Below are positions 53,067 to 64,000 of a DNA stretch of 64,000 bases, piece after piece. The notes under the pieces are model-generated. The model was not told the DNA's origin. It saw only the letters and a program-made list of their open reading frames with translations, and did not search any database. Every line of letters begins with the position of its first letter. Position 1 is the first letter of the stretch. Made by a program: the position numbers and the translations under genes. Source of the DNA: Lytechinus variegatus (taxonomy: Eukaryota > Echinodermata > Echinoidea > Temnopleuroida > Toxopneustidae); the NCBI RefSeq assembly GCF_018143015.1, contig NC_054758.1, positions 6,435,001-6,499,000 on the forward strand. Direction: 5' to 3'.

Positions 53067-54983
53067 CTTGCCGTGCTTGCTGCTCTTTCTTGCTCATCAC
53101 CTGCTTGCCTTTCTTTTTTAAAAATCAAATCTGTCTCATTATATGCATCTACTCATTCAATTTTTAGCTATACCGTTATTGCATTTTTAAAGATGATGTA
53201 TGTTTTTTGTGTAATTGGTTGAATAATGGTCACTGCATGTTATATATCTATATATTTTGTCAGTTACGTGTTGTTAATTGTAAACTCACATTGTTAGTCT
53301 TCGGACTTTTTGGTGAGTATGTTGTAAATAACAAATCCGAATTGAAATTGAATGAATTTAAAAATAAAAACACACCCACAACCACATATCAATAACCGGC
53401 ACTCAATACACAGATTATTTGCAAAAATATGAATCGGTCCATATTAGTCAAATTGAAACTTTCTCTACTCGGAAATTACATATATGGAAATGTAAACATT
53501 TTTTTTCAAGTCTATATATTTGCCTAGCGCGGGCATAACTGATAAAAACTTCGTAGAATCATAGCTCTAAAAGGTAATTTTCTAATATTTTTCATGCGTC
53601 ATTATATTATTGAGATAACGGAATATCAATGTTGTTATGTATGAGAAAGGAGGACTAGGGAATAAAAAAAAACTCGCAGAGAACATATTTCATTATACAG
53701 ATAATTCATAACATATTGGGTGCAAAGTCATAAATTTTACAAATCCAAACTAACAGTTCCGATAAAAAGCACCTTCTGAGACTTATGAAATAAAATATAA
53801 CAGTAGTAAATATAGAGAATGCCCTGGTTATTTTTTTATACTCATTTATAAAATCCACATTTGCACGCCAAAGCCTATGACGGTCTATCTTTCCCCTTTT
53901 TAGAATTTTGTATTCAACCTCGACTCTCAAACCCAATTTTCACGACCCACCGCAAAGGTATCATGGTATGAATCATGTTTTTATTCATAAGTACCCATCA
54001 ATCTCGGAAATTCGATTTAGACCTCTCTCCACTAAAAACGACGGCGCAATGTGGCGCAAATTCACTCTAAAACCACGGCAAACAATAGGAGCTGACAACC
54101 TGACAATAGATACTAATTTGGTACAAATTTCTCTCAATAAAATTGGCTTGTTCTCCGCGATGACAAGGGGAAAATTGTAATCCCTCAAATCATATTAAGA
54201 AGATGAATTCAAAATTTGATTTCATTTTTATGTTTGGGGATTTTCTGGCAGTAAACGAGGGATATTATTAGTTTGAATGACAACTGTCCCACGGTAATGT
54301 GACGATGATGTTGTCTCGAGTTAATATTGTTATGTTAATCATAACCAAATGATTGTATAGAGGGCGCTGTCGAACCACTTTGGAGGTAAGTTCAGTTGTC
54401 ATGGATGTAGATAAGACCGCAGTCACACCCAACGAAACCGACTGTAAACCAACCGATGTTCTGCCATTGGTAATAACGTAATAGCTTTGATCGGTCTTGA
54501 GATGATCTCGCCAATGTGACTGTGGCGATATTCTGTTATCAGACATGGAAACGTGATTAAGTCTGAAGTCAATGTACATAATCTTGAAAAAAAAATGGTC
54601 GTCTGAGACCCAGAGTAAATTCAATAAAACGGAATGATGTAAATAGGTAAGAGAACATAAAAACCCAGCAGAGGGGAATCGATACAGACCCTACAGGGGT
54701 AGGGGTAGTCAACGGGCACCGACCCTGACTCAAGCATTGATCAGCAAGTTGGTCTCCTCGCAAAGACCAGCGTTTTAATTCAGGGGGCCTTTAATACAAA
54801 AAAAGCATTATACATGTATGCTGCACATTCAGACCCTTACTCTAGTGAAGAATTTGCAGAGCAGACCAGGATGGGGGTGGCGATTTTGGTGGACGAATTG
54901 GGAGTGGAACAAGACTGAAGTGTTTTATAGTAGTAGGCTGATAGCTGGTCAGTAGACATGCTAGATGGGACAAATTAATCATA
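53067..54983. other. Intergenic, no gene recognised
   Basis: Frames at 53908-54180 (+), 53985-54188 (-) and 54268-54624 (-) have no identifiable domain and lack supporting context. No repeats of note. Confidence 0.5.
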
Positions 54984-55265
54984 GGGGCTCCTCGGTTTTG
55001 TGGTTGTGGTTATGACTTTCGTCTGCCAATCTGACGGACGTGGGTTCGATTCTAAGCTCTGGTGGGTTTTCATTCAGCAAGAAATTTACCCATAATGTGC
55101 TGCACTCAACCCAGGTGAGGTGAATAGGTACCTGGTAGGATTTATTCCTTGAAACGCAGTACGCGTAACAGCTGCTCTGCTGAAGCCAGGGTAATATGCT
55201 GCATAGCTGTAAAGCGCTTATAAACTAATGATAAAGAATGCGTTAAGCGCTGCATTAAGCACATT
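54984..55265 (+). mobile_element. tRNA-derived SINE
   Basis: The head resembles a tRNA gene: an A-box-like TGGTTGTGGTTATGAC near 55001 and a B box GGTTCGATTCT at 55043-55053. The body contains CTGCACTCAACCCAGGTGAG and GGTACCTGGTAGGA, the kind of unique region seen in marine-invertebrate tRNA SINEs. The 3' part has GTAAAGCGCTTATAAACT, like the tails borrowed from LINEs. It is not a functional tRNA: the acceptor and anticodon stems do not pair convincingly. Confidence 0.75.
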
Positions 55266-56039
55266 TAATTATTCATTATTAACATGGAAAGAGCGAGATA
55301 TTTGAATTGCACACTTTTAAAAGCCTCTGTCTGCGAAACATGTTTATAAAAATAAACCATTTTTAATTGAATATAATTGATTGAAGTGATGGCATTACAA
55401 AGATTACAGGAAACGAGGTACTAAAAAGGAGATATAGATAATAAAAAAGGACACGAACGATTACCCCATCTATATATCTATACACACATATACCCTCACA
55501 CACAAATACACACCATCTGATACACCCTCCCTCACCATCACACACGTATCCTTCACCAAAGCAAATGAACATCGACAACTTTAAATGTCTCTCAAAATAC
55601 ACATCAGCAACCAAACAATGGCCATTCAATAGTTATTAGGAATATTTCAAAGTGATATGGTAACTTTCTAAAATCTGACATGCTTTGACCATGTTGACGT
55701 GTCTAGATAAATCGAAACAATGCGAAATCTAAAAGGAAAGTATGTATCAACCAATACATTCTACATATACTGCATTGTTTGTTACGCTTTTACTTAAGAA
55801 TATTTTGGATGATTGTCGAAAGATTCGCGGATGTAGCTTATAAAACATATCTAACATCAAATGAAACAAATTTTGATATTTCAACAATCAATTAGTTTTT
55901 ACCTTGTGAGTTTTCACCTACTCTCTATCTGCAGGCTTCTTCAGACTAGCGCTTTTTCGACCATAGATGGGGTAGTATCAGAAGTACGACAGCCCATTGG
56001 CATTGACCAGCGTTTCTGTTCATAGACATGCTAGAATGT

Positions 56040-56216
56040 GCCTGGTGTGTGTGTGTGTATTTGAGTTTTGTCAGACGTGTATCAATCAGATATGATTATT
56101 TACGTCTGGGACCGACCTTTAACATCACCATCCGAAAGACGTGACCAGGGCTCGAACCTCTGCATCAATTTGTAACTTCCCCACAGCTTGGATTACAGGC
56201 GCACGCCACAACGCCC
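56040..56216 (-). mobile_element. SINE with tRNA/7SL-like head, inside the left foldback arm
   Basis: On the minus strand it reads GGGCGTTGTGGCGTGCGCC, TGTAATCCAAGC, then the B box GGTTCGAGCCC about 40 nt on, and a body with GTCACGTCTTTCGGATGG and GTTAAAGGTCGGTCCC. The last two motifs are typical of invertebrate SINE bodies. The opening strongly recalls the Alu/7SL 5' domain (GTGGCGCGTGCCTGTAGTCC, 17 of 20 bases). A (GT)n stretch at 56045-56060 may be its tail. The exact borders are uncertain because the right arm has a different sequence at this place. Confidence 0.65.
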
Positions 56217-57047
56217 AGTTCTTCTGGATGTGAATGGCCTTCCTAATCCACCTTGTGCTTACATTGTCTTACTAGGTTTGGCTATTATTCCAGTGTATTG
56301 TCTGATTCCTTTGGGCTGCATGGTCACTGGTAGCTGAATAATCATTCTAAGCATGGACCCACGACATTTTCCAAGCAATGATTGTAGACATCTATGAGAA
56401 TTTTGTTTTTGAGCAAGTCCCATGAGCTCCTAGCAGAGGCAGATACCGGCACAATACAAGACCCCAGGGTTGACTCGGCATTATTCTTCTCGATCTTGTG
56501 AAGTGGGCTATGCTCCGAGTCTCCTCTTCATGTCCCGCTTCTCCATTGTGTTCAGCCTTCTTTATGAAAATCTTCCTCTCATTTCTTTTTTCCAATATAC
56601 AACTTGTTACAATCATGGTAAGGAATTTGGTATACCACTGTTCTTATTCCATTCAAAGGACAAGAGATCAGCTAAGGACCCTACATGTAGGTATACCAAA
56701 TTGCTTTCAAGAATTACAACAAGGTGTATATTGGAAAAAACTGCAAGGAAGTTTGGAATAATGAAGGCTGAGCACAAACAAGAAGCGGAGACTGTGAGCA
56801 GGTGAGCAAAGCACAGTGACTTTGTAGCGCACAAAGGAATCACACAATATACCAGATTAAGACCCAATCCTAGTAAGAGATGACAATAGATACACAATAT
56901 GGATTAGGGAGGCCATTCACATCCAGAAGTACCCGGCACAAGCTCGAGAGACGCGGGAGAATACAAATCACTCCCAACGTGCATTTCCATTCTTTTGGAC
57001 TGCCGCACTTCCGATACTACCCCATCTACGGCGAGTCAGCGCTAGTC

Positions 57048-57516
57048 TTAAGGGCACACATGAGCATTACAGACCCCCATTCACTCACGTGTTATATCAT
57101 AGCTCATTAAAAATCAATCCCTCGATAGATTTTGCTTTAATTCACTGACATTAGTCACAATTAACAGTACATTAAGACTTGATATGTTAATCAGGTACTT
57201 GCCCAGCTCAATCAAAAGTTAAATGGCCTGAAATAAGACTAACCATAATTTCGGCCAGTTCATTGCCAGAAAAACCAGAACTGCATTGTGGGTAATAATA
57301 GTTAAAATGAAATACAAAAAAGCAGTCTAGCCTCCCCAAACGCCTTGATTATAAAAGAGTATGAACATAGCATTATATCTATCGTGTTTTTCTTTTGATA
57401 TACAAACATTTGATCTATTTGTTAATGAATTATTTTAATCAATAAAGTCATGTGATCTTTACTTACGCCTGTCCGGCATGCTTTGCGCGCAGATGAATTA
57501 CTCTCGTGTGCCTTAA
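57048..57516. mobile_element. Nested TTAA-flanked MITE in the right foldback arm
   Basis: TTAA at 57048-57051 and again at 57513-57516 flanks 461 bp with inverted ends GGGCACACATGAG and CTCTCGTGTGCC. Removing it and one TTAA joins GCGCTAGTC-TTAA-GAAGCCTGCAG, which matches the reverse complement of the left arm (GCGCTAGTCTGAAGAAGCC) with one base changed. So both the insertion and its target duplication can be read. Non-coding; piggyBac-like by target site. Confidence 0.88.
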
Positions 57517-57590
57517 GAAGCCTGCAGGAACGAGAAAGCGAAAGCTCACAAGGCAAAAGCTATATTGATTGTTAAAAGACATTTTGTTTT

Positions 57591-58331
57591 ATTTGAGTTT
57601 TACCAATCAGATGAATATCTTTACTGATAGTGTGTATAATTTCATTTTATTGGCAGGTTAGCACAGTTCATAATTGTAGTCGACATCGTACGTCGTTTAA
57701 ATCCACACATATTCTAAACATTATATGTACTGGTTTTGAAATGATGATGATGATGATAATAATAAATTGTGAATAATTCGTACTCGGATGTCTTTCCCAA
57801 GCAACCGGCGAGCTCACTCAAAGTCACCCAATACACATCATGCGTATTAAACACGATGAACTGGCCGCAGATGGCGCTATTGACTATTCCATAAGCCTTG
57901 CAAACTCCGAACCAGACCATTTCTGTCGCCAAAGTTCAAAGTGCTTCTCGAGATCTTTCTCTCGGTCACCGAATCTTTGCTCGCGTCTTCTACTTCATCT
58001 CCTTCTCTCATCCCCCGAATCTCCTCTTCCGTTCGTGTGTTTATTTAAGGACTTTTCTCCAAACACTTTAAAGTTGTTTTCTCCAAAAACTCTCTCTCTA
58101 TTACTAATTGTCCTTGCTAGCAGTTCCGCATCCACTCTTCCTGAAATACTTTTCTACTTCTTTCTCTTTTTGCTGATTCCTCATGTTTGACCCACTCAAT
58201 GTGTACATTTTCTAGATTCATCTCTTGAAATGTTCTCTGTTTATTGATTTCACCGCTAACTACAGTACATTTTCGTCTTTTCATTTTACTCTTCGCAATA
58301 AATCATTGTATCATTACATTACCATTCGCTT
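57591..58331. other. Intergenic, no gene recognised
   Basis: Contains an ATG/GAT run near 57740-57770. The frame at 57840-58190 (+) is Ser/Leu/Phe-rich with no recognisable domain and follows local TC-rich composition. Confidence 0.5.
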
Positions 58332-58495
58332 CATCCATCCATCCATCCATCCATTCATTCATTCATTCATTCATCCATTCATTCGTTTATTCGCACCTAA
58401 ATATTTATAAATTTATTCGTTCATTAATCCATATATTCATTCTTTCGTTGCTTTCACCCATCCGTCAGTCCGTCCATCCATCCGTTCACTTATTA
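58332..58495. repeat. (ATCC)n/(ATTC)n tetranucleotide array
   Basis: Pure ATCC then ATTC units to about 58387, then a degenerate continuation with GTCC and TTCG units. Poly-(His-Pro-Phe-Ile) type frames here are artefacts. Confidence 0.93.
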
Positions 58496-58689
58496 GTTGA
58501 TTAATTTCATTTATCCATTTAAAAACATCGTTCCTTACTCCTTTATACTTTTATTCTAATTTTCATCTTTAAGCATTTCCTCCTTCTACAACTCTTCCAC
58601 TATTCATGCGAATCACCGAACTTCCCAAAATATCTACCTAGAGAAACTTTACCGATTCTCTATAAAATCATTATATATGAGACTTGTGG

Positions 58690-59268
58690 TTAAAGGTCAA
58701 GTCCACCCCAGAAAATGTTGATTTGAATATGTACATAGAAAAAAATCAAACTAGCATAACGCTGAAAATTTCATCAAAATCAGATGTAAAATAAAAAAGT
58801 TATGACATTTTGAATTTTCGCTTATTTTTCACAAAACAATTATATGCACAATTCACTGACATGCAAATGAGACAGTCGATGATGTCCCTAATTCACTATT
58901 TATTTTGTTCTTTATTGTTTGAATCATACAATATTTCATTGTCTGAATCATATAGTATTAAAACAGTGCCAATTCCACATGTTCAGGGAGGAATTAATCG
59001 TTGCATCACTTGACAATGAGGAGAAATTTAGAATATTTCATGATAATAAAATACAAAAGAAATATTGAGTGGATGACATCATCAGTCTCCTAATCTGCAT
59101 ACCGACCAGGATGTGCATATTACTGTTTTCTGAAATTAAGCGAAAACTTTAAATGTCCTAACTTTCTCATCTTACCTCCGATTTTGATGTAATTTTCAAT
59201 GTGATGCTTATTGTACTTTTCTCTTTTTATTCAAATCAACTTTTTGTTGAGGTGAACTTGTCCTTTAA
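58690..59268 (+). mobile_element. TTAA-flanked MITE, GGTCAAGTCCACCCC type (copy 3)
   Basis: TTAA at 58690-58693 is followed by AGGTCAAGTCCACCCC. The right end GGTGAACTTGTCCT meets TTAA at 59265-59268. Inverted similarity extends inward for about 180 bp (for example TTATATGCACAATTCACTGA on the left). Clearly the same subfamily as the next element and as 28185-28740. Confidence 0.92.
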
Positions 59269-59437
59269 TTTCATTATGCTACAATTCCTCCAGACTGCCC
59301 CCACTGATTTCACCATGAATGACAACCAATGTCACACGGAAACGCCAACAATGTAAGAGGGTGCAATGCTATACCTTCAGAGGTATTTTTCTGTCTGAAA
59401 GGCGCCTTCCTTTTTATCTAACAAGGGTTAAAAAGTT

Positions 59438-59990
59438 TTTAAAGGTCAAGTCCACCCCAGAAAAATTGTTGATTGGATTAAATGGAGATATTAATTGGAC
59501 GTAAAGTGAGGAAGATATGGCATTTTAAAGTTTCGCTTATTTTCCACAAAACAGTTATATGCACAATTCAGTGACATTCAAATTGATGTAATATGTCTTT
59601 TACTATTTCTTTTGTGTTTTATGGTTTAATTTATACAATATTTCATTTTTTTACAGATTTGACAGTAAAAATCAACTTGACTGAACCATATACATGTAGT
59701 GTTAAAACAATGGTAATTCCACAAGTTCAGGGAGGAATTAATCTTTGTTGCACATGACAATGAGAAAATATCATATTTCATATAATAAAATACAAAGAAA
59801 ATAGTGAGTGGATGACGTCATCGGTCTCATAATTTCCATACCGACCAGGTTGTGCCCTTTTTTTATTAAGCGAAACTTAAAATTGTCTTAACTTTCTTAT
59901 TTCACATCCGATTTTGATGACATTTCAGTGTTATGCTGGTGGATTTTTGTCTTTTTATTCAGAGAAACATAAGGTGGACTTGTCCTTTAA
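59438..59990 (+). mobile_element. TTAA-flanked MITE, GGTCAAGTCCACCCC type (copy 4)
   Basis: TTAA at 59439-59442 is followed by AGGTCAAGTCCACCCC; the right end GGTGGACTTGTCCT meets TTAA at 59987-59990. It aligns along its length, same orientation, with copy 3 (shared GTTCAGGGAGGAATTAATC and CATACCGACCAGG). Separated from copy 3 by about 170 bp of non-element DNA, so it is an independent insertion or a segmental duplication. Confidence 0.92.
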
Positions 59991-62569
59991 TAAGAAGGGC
60001 TGAGATACCTATCATTGACTATAATTTTATGATTGATTTGCATGTTAAAATAATAATTATAAAAAATCGATGGAAAATCTCCAAGATAGAGGGAAAGATT
60101 ATAAAAGTAAGGCATGTAAGGGAATAGGTGAGAGAGGGAGAGAAGTGAAGAGACGGAGAGAGACAAACACCCATCCACATTTATACACACTTACACAAAT
60201 ACAGAGAGAGAGAGAGAGAGAGGGGGGGGGGGGGGCGAGTGGTAAATAACTAAAAATAATAAACCAGACAACACAAGACTTGTTATGCATAATTTATGTT
60301 TCTCAATCTTATACTTAAAGGCATCCGTGTTGACATTTTACCGTATTACGGGCCATACAGAGTGACCCAATGCAATCAAAAGCAACATTGACAATCAAGC
60401 TCGAAATAAAGTGTGTCGAGGATATTTTAGTTGTTACGATCACAAATCGAAACATCACAGTAGCCAAGAGCAGAAATGGCATGTCAATGATAACAACTTA
60501 TATTTTGCAAAAAAAAAGAAAAAGAAAAAAATTCAAACGAACGCGTCGTTAAGATACAAATTCATTTTAACACATCATTTTTTTTGGCTAATTAACGAGA
60601 CACTGTTGCTCGTCGTTGGGTATGTAGAAAACCTCTTTATACATCGATTTACATTAGATGGTCTCGTTCACGTATAATGCGGCAATGCGTCAGAATCCTG
60701 CCAGATTTATGATTTTTTTAAAATCATTTTTGTGATTTCAAGAGTCTAAAACATACCCGGAGTGTGGAATTGTCACTACTTAATTTGTCAGAAACCATTT
60801 CTTAAAATTTTGCATCATTTTGTATGTACACTCGACATGACACACGATTCATCTCTTTATTTACAGTACAAAATCGTTGTAATAATGACCTTTCATGAAA
60901 AAAATGTTATTTTGTATTATTTAAGATACATTTTTAGTTTAAGATTTTTCCGTAGAACGATGTATAATTTGGTCCACCTTCTTCTAATCACATCACGTCA
61001 AATACAATGATGAGCGAATATCCATTTTAAACAATCAAACTACGGCGGGGCAGTTTGTGAGTTCCCTTTTCATCTAAATTCACAGATACATAGAATACAC
61101 GTCAATGCTGACCATGTCGCTCCTCTGTCACATCTGCACTCCCGACTACTCATCAGAGATAATGATGTTCAACAGAAATATTGAAGAATGTTTGGTGCGA
61201 ATTCTGATTTGCTCATTAAGAAATAGAAACAACATTTTTTGTAAAGATATCCGATCGAATAGCCCATGATGATAAAACAAGTCAGTTCCGAGTGGTATCT
61301 TAATATACATCGTAGGTGGCGCCCTTGTCCTTAGGAGCGATCGCCAATTTGAATCTATCAGGCAACGTCACGTGTTGGGTACGAAGTCCAATCAGAGAGG
61401 CGGTGATACGTAATTTGTCTTTATGCGAAATTTTGAACTTCTTTCTAGGTGGCGCCCTTGTCTTTATCCCGACATTCCCTGCCCCCAGGAAAAGTACAAG
61501 GTGTGTTGATATTTTCTACCATCAAAGAAAGGTGGTCCAAGCTTGATACTCGTTCTTCAATTTTAACTGAAACGAAAATAAAAAGAAAAGAAGAACATCA
61601 CATTAAGAGTACATGTTATCGATCGAAGCTAGAATAAAAACTCGTATTTGTATAACTTATAATAATCTGTTTTACTTCAAGCCTGCACAATACATGTCTA
61701 TGAACATAATTATGTATAGGGTTAGGGCAAGGGTATGAGCTTTGTAAAACCTGCAGAAGGTTGCTTAGTAAATCCTGGTAAATTATATTTTGCGTTATGG
61801 TTGGAGATTTCATCCAACTTAACAAGATATATTTTCTCCCAAATATTTCTTTCTTTCGGAATTATCCGTTTTAAAACGTGTATTGATATTCCCCCGTAAT
61901 ATATTTCGAGTTCTATTCCAGATAACAATGCCCCTTTTTTATTTTTATAAAATGAATGAAATGGAAAGTTAAATCATTATTGGGTATTCCAATTGAGGTC
62001 TGGGTTACACATCTCGCAGCCCGTGGGGAGCAGCTAAGAGTTATTTTGTTTTTTCTAAAGAGGAAAGTGCACCGGTAAGAGGGCACTCCGTCTTGGCATT
62101 GCGGAGTCGGTACAGGAATCGCATGTTTCTTGAAGGGGGGGGGGGGGGGGGTGTTGGCAAGGATGTGCCCCTCCCCTCTAATAAGCAGGATGGGGGTTAT
62201 ATCAAACAGGAATACGATAATTCAGGAGTTACTTGTTTGTCAAACATGTCGAGTAAGGACAACAACACATTTTTTTAAATGATACAACATGGTATTCAAT
62301 GAAAAAGAAAGAACCATAACAGCGCACGGTAATGACTATTAAAAAAAGCATTCTATTGAAAAAAATATACACAACAAAACTAAAGCATAGAAAGTCAGAA
62401 AAAGCAGCAGGTCCACCTGAAAAAAAATTACTGCCCTGAAAACAATACATGTAAAAAAAAAGAATATCCATTCATTAAAACCACAGCAGAAACTAACCTA
62501 ACCTGTCGGCACGATAATTTATTGACGTTACAATTTTCGTACGGATGAATTTGTTAATAACAAATTTAT
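59991..62569. other. Intergenic, no gene recognised
   Basis: (GA)n with a 14-G run at 60203-60235, a 17-G run at 62135-62151, and two direct copies of AGGTGGCGCCCTTGTC about 130 bp apart (near 61315 and 61448). Frames are short and unrecognised. Confidence 0.5.
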
Positions 62570-62715
62570 CATTTCGTATATTTCCATTTCCAGCGATTAA
62601 GATATTTTGGATTCCGTACATCTTCATAATTAAAAAAAGTATATAATATATACTTTTTTAATTATGAAGATGTACGGAATCCAAAATATCTTAATCGCTG
62701 GAAATATACGAAATG
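62570..62715. repeat. Nearly perfect 146-bp palindrome
   Basis: The left arm from CATTTCGTATA to AAAAAAAGTATATA is mirrored by the right arm ending TATACGAAATG. Each arm is about 70 bp, with almost no spacer. The only differences seen are a duplicated ATTTCC and one extra A in the left arm. There are no target duplications or transposon ends. Confidence 0.95.
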
Positions 62716-64000
62716 AAATGAACTAGTCGTTTGAGTTCATTAACGCAATCTTTTCACTTTCCCCTTGATTCTCGTCATGTCTGGATACGCCATCGCGACG
62801 AGTCATCCACGTCTATCGACGATACCTAAATAGGGGACGTCATCACCCGTGTCGAGACCCCGCCCGAAGCAATAGAACACACACGAGCATCGACTGGTAG
62901 AGGGATTGGTAAGGGGGGGGGGGGGGGTAGTCATTTAGTCAGTAAGTGGGATGTTTGGACGACATGACATGTAATTACGAATACTGATTGAAGTAACGGT
63001 ATGTATATAGGGCACACACGGGTAATTCATCCAATCATGCCTCGGAAAGGCCTTGAAAGGCGTAGAAAAAAGAAACCACGTTACGTTATCAGTTTTAAAA
63101 CTATTTTCTTAGTCTTTTGTGATTGGCTCTTTTGAGAAGCTATGATACATTTATTGATTGAATGTATTCGCCGATTAATTTGTACAGTGTTTCTCATTCT
63201 GAAATGAATAGAATTCTGATACATGTAGAACTGGTCTTATTTCAGGACTGATATTTCTTTTCAGCTGATAAACAATTAACAGTTAAGATAAAAAGCTAAC
63301 AATCTACCTTTTCTTTCACTTGCAATGAATTTTTAAAAATTTAAATGACTTGAGATTTTAACGCATGAGTATGTGAGCCTGAATTACCCTTGTGCGCCCT
63401 ATATGGGCCTACATGCCCATTGCAAGAATGGCAAGGTTGTGGCAGGCTTGCAAAAGATGAAAATCATCAAATTTATTTAGAAAAAGTGAAGTGATGCACT
63501 GTAGAATTGTGTCAAATTGAAGGGGGGGGGGGTTGGGTAGTAAACATAGTAAATAGGGATTTTTGTTCTATTTTGAACTTCGCTGGGGTTTATCTATTTT
63601 TTTTATAATAACTGACTTATCTGATTTTTAAATGTATAAATGTAAAATTCTAAATAATACATATATTTAGGGGAAAATGTAAATATTCTTGTTAAATCAA
63701 AGTTAAAAATACACATAAAATAGTTTTAATCTTAAGCAAATGTATAAAAGTCATAGAGAATTAAAACATTCGCAAAATATAAATGTACCAAGGTGGTAAA
63801 AAAAAATTGCGTCTTTTTCTTTAGATTTGGGACACACAGGCCCTCAAATTTTCAGTAAATGTCATGCATCAGTTACTATAGTTCCCTTCAATATGTTACG
63901 AAAAGCTCTAAAATTGTTTCAAACTTTGGTTCCCTTTTGTCCTTTTGGTAGTTTACACTGTTGATAATAGCTTTTGACCCATGATAACATTTACCAACAA
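62716..64000. other. Intergenic, no gene recognised; one perfect CArG box
   Basis: A GC-richer patch at 62760-62900 contains CCTAAATAGG at 62825-62834, a perfect match to the SRF CArG consensus CC(A/T)6GG, and CpG-rich words around it. G-runs lie at 62913-62927 and 63522-63532. No coding sequence recognised. The CArG box could be a chance match. Confidence 0.4.

Larger units (their letters stand above)
55850..57590. mobile_element. Large foldback element with nested insertions
   Basis: Inverted matches are strung along the whole region. The outer pair is CCTTGTGAG then CTGCAGGCTTCTT (55910-55945) against AAGAAGCCTGCAGG then CTCACAAGG (57515-57560). The next is GACTAGCGC then AGATGGGGTAGTATC (55948-55980) against GATACTACCCCATCT then GCGCTAGTC (57013-57047). 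Further in, CTTCTGGATGTGAATGGCC (56220) pairs with GGCCATTCACATCCAGAAG (56911). The inner arms, with TTCCAATATACA (56589) and TGTATATTGGAA (56724), flank a spacer of about 50 bp. Subtracting nested pieces, the element is about 1.1-1.3 kb with arms of several hundred bp. No transposase frame was seen. The left arm also has about 150 bp (56335-56507) with no partner. Confidence 0.85.

Noticed and set aside
54990-55070. Functional tRNA gene
   Set aside because: The B box is good, but the stems do not pair as a tRNA and the sequence continues into a SINE body.
62570-62715. MicroRNA precursor
   Set aside because: The stem is about 70 bp, nearly perfect and has almost no loop, unlike a normal animal pre-miRNA; kept only as a palindrome.

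Overview
The window is AT-rich, intron-rich animal DNA. It carries one convincing protein-coding gene, a myogenic bHLH factor of the MyoD family on the + strand, split into three exons at 2436-3008, 36248-36329 and 39596-39723. The spliced reading frame gives 260 residues. The Cys-rich/Trp motif, the myogenic basic region, the helix-loop-helix and the C-terminal helix III are all present. The single MyoD-type gene, its sequence, and the surrounding repeats (TTAA-flanked MITEs, foldback elements with 15-bp subrepeats like the classical sea urchin TU elements, tRNA-derived SINEs, long trinucleotide arrays) point to an echinoderm. A sea urchin is most likely, and the gene would then be the SUM-1/MyoD1 orthologue. 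The species call is inference.

Layout: 1-2435 is 5' flanking DNA and the probable promoter and leader. Exon 1 holds the whole bHLH. Intron 1 is about 33.2 kb and fills half the window. It contains MITEs (5607-6112, 14762-14977, 28185-28740), two foldback elements (6761-7104, 8098-8309), a SINE-like fragment (30780-30885), many microsatellites and a few GC-richer, repeat-poor patches that could be cis-regulatory. Exon 2 is only 82 nt, intron 2 is about 3.3 kb, and exon 3 ends the protein. A candidate poly(A) signal lies about 0.5 kb after the stop.

From about 40.3 kb to the end I recognise no gene. This part holds repeats: a third 15-bp-repeat foldback (44190-44395), a second CACTGTAAAA MITE (45706-45930), a 0.7-kb purine-rich tract, a pair of 92-bp direct repeats, two SINEs, a pair of TTAA MITEs side by side (58690-59268, 59438-59990), and a 146-bp almost perfect palindrome (62570-62715). 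The most structured object is a roughly 1.7-kb foldback element (about 55850-57590). Its long arms are interrupted by a SINE on the left and by a 461-bp TTAA-flanked element on the right; the other arm shows what the right-hand target looked like before insertion.

I saw no LTR retrovirus-like, Polinton-like or envelope/capsid-bearing element, no rRNA, no credible functional tRNA gene, no CRISPR array, and no undescribed gene system. All coordinates and matches were read by eye without alignment software.
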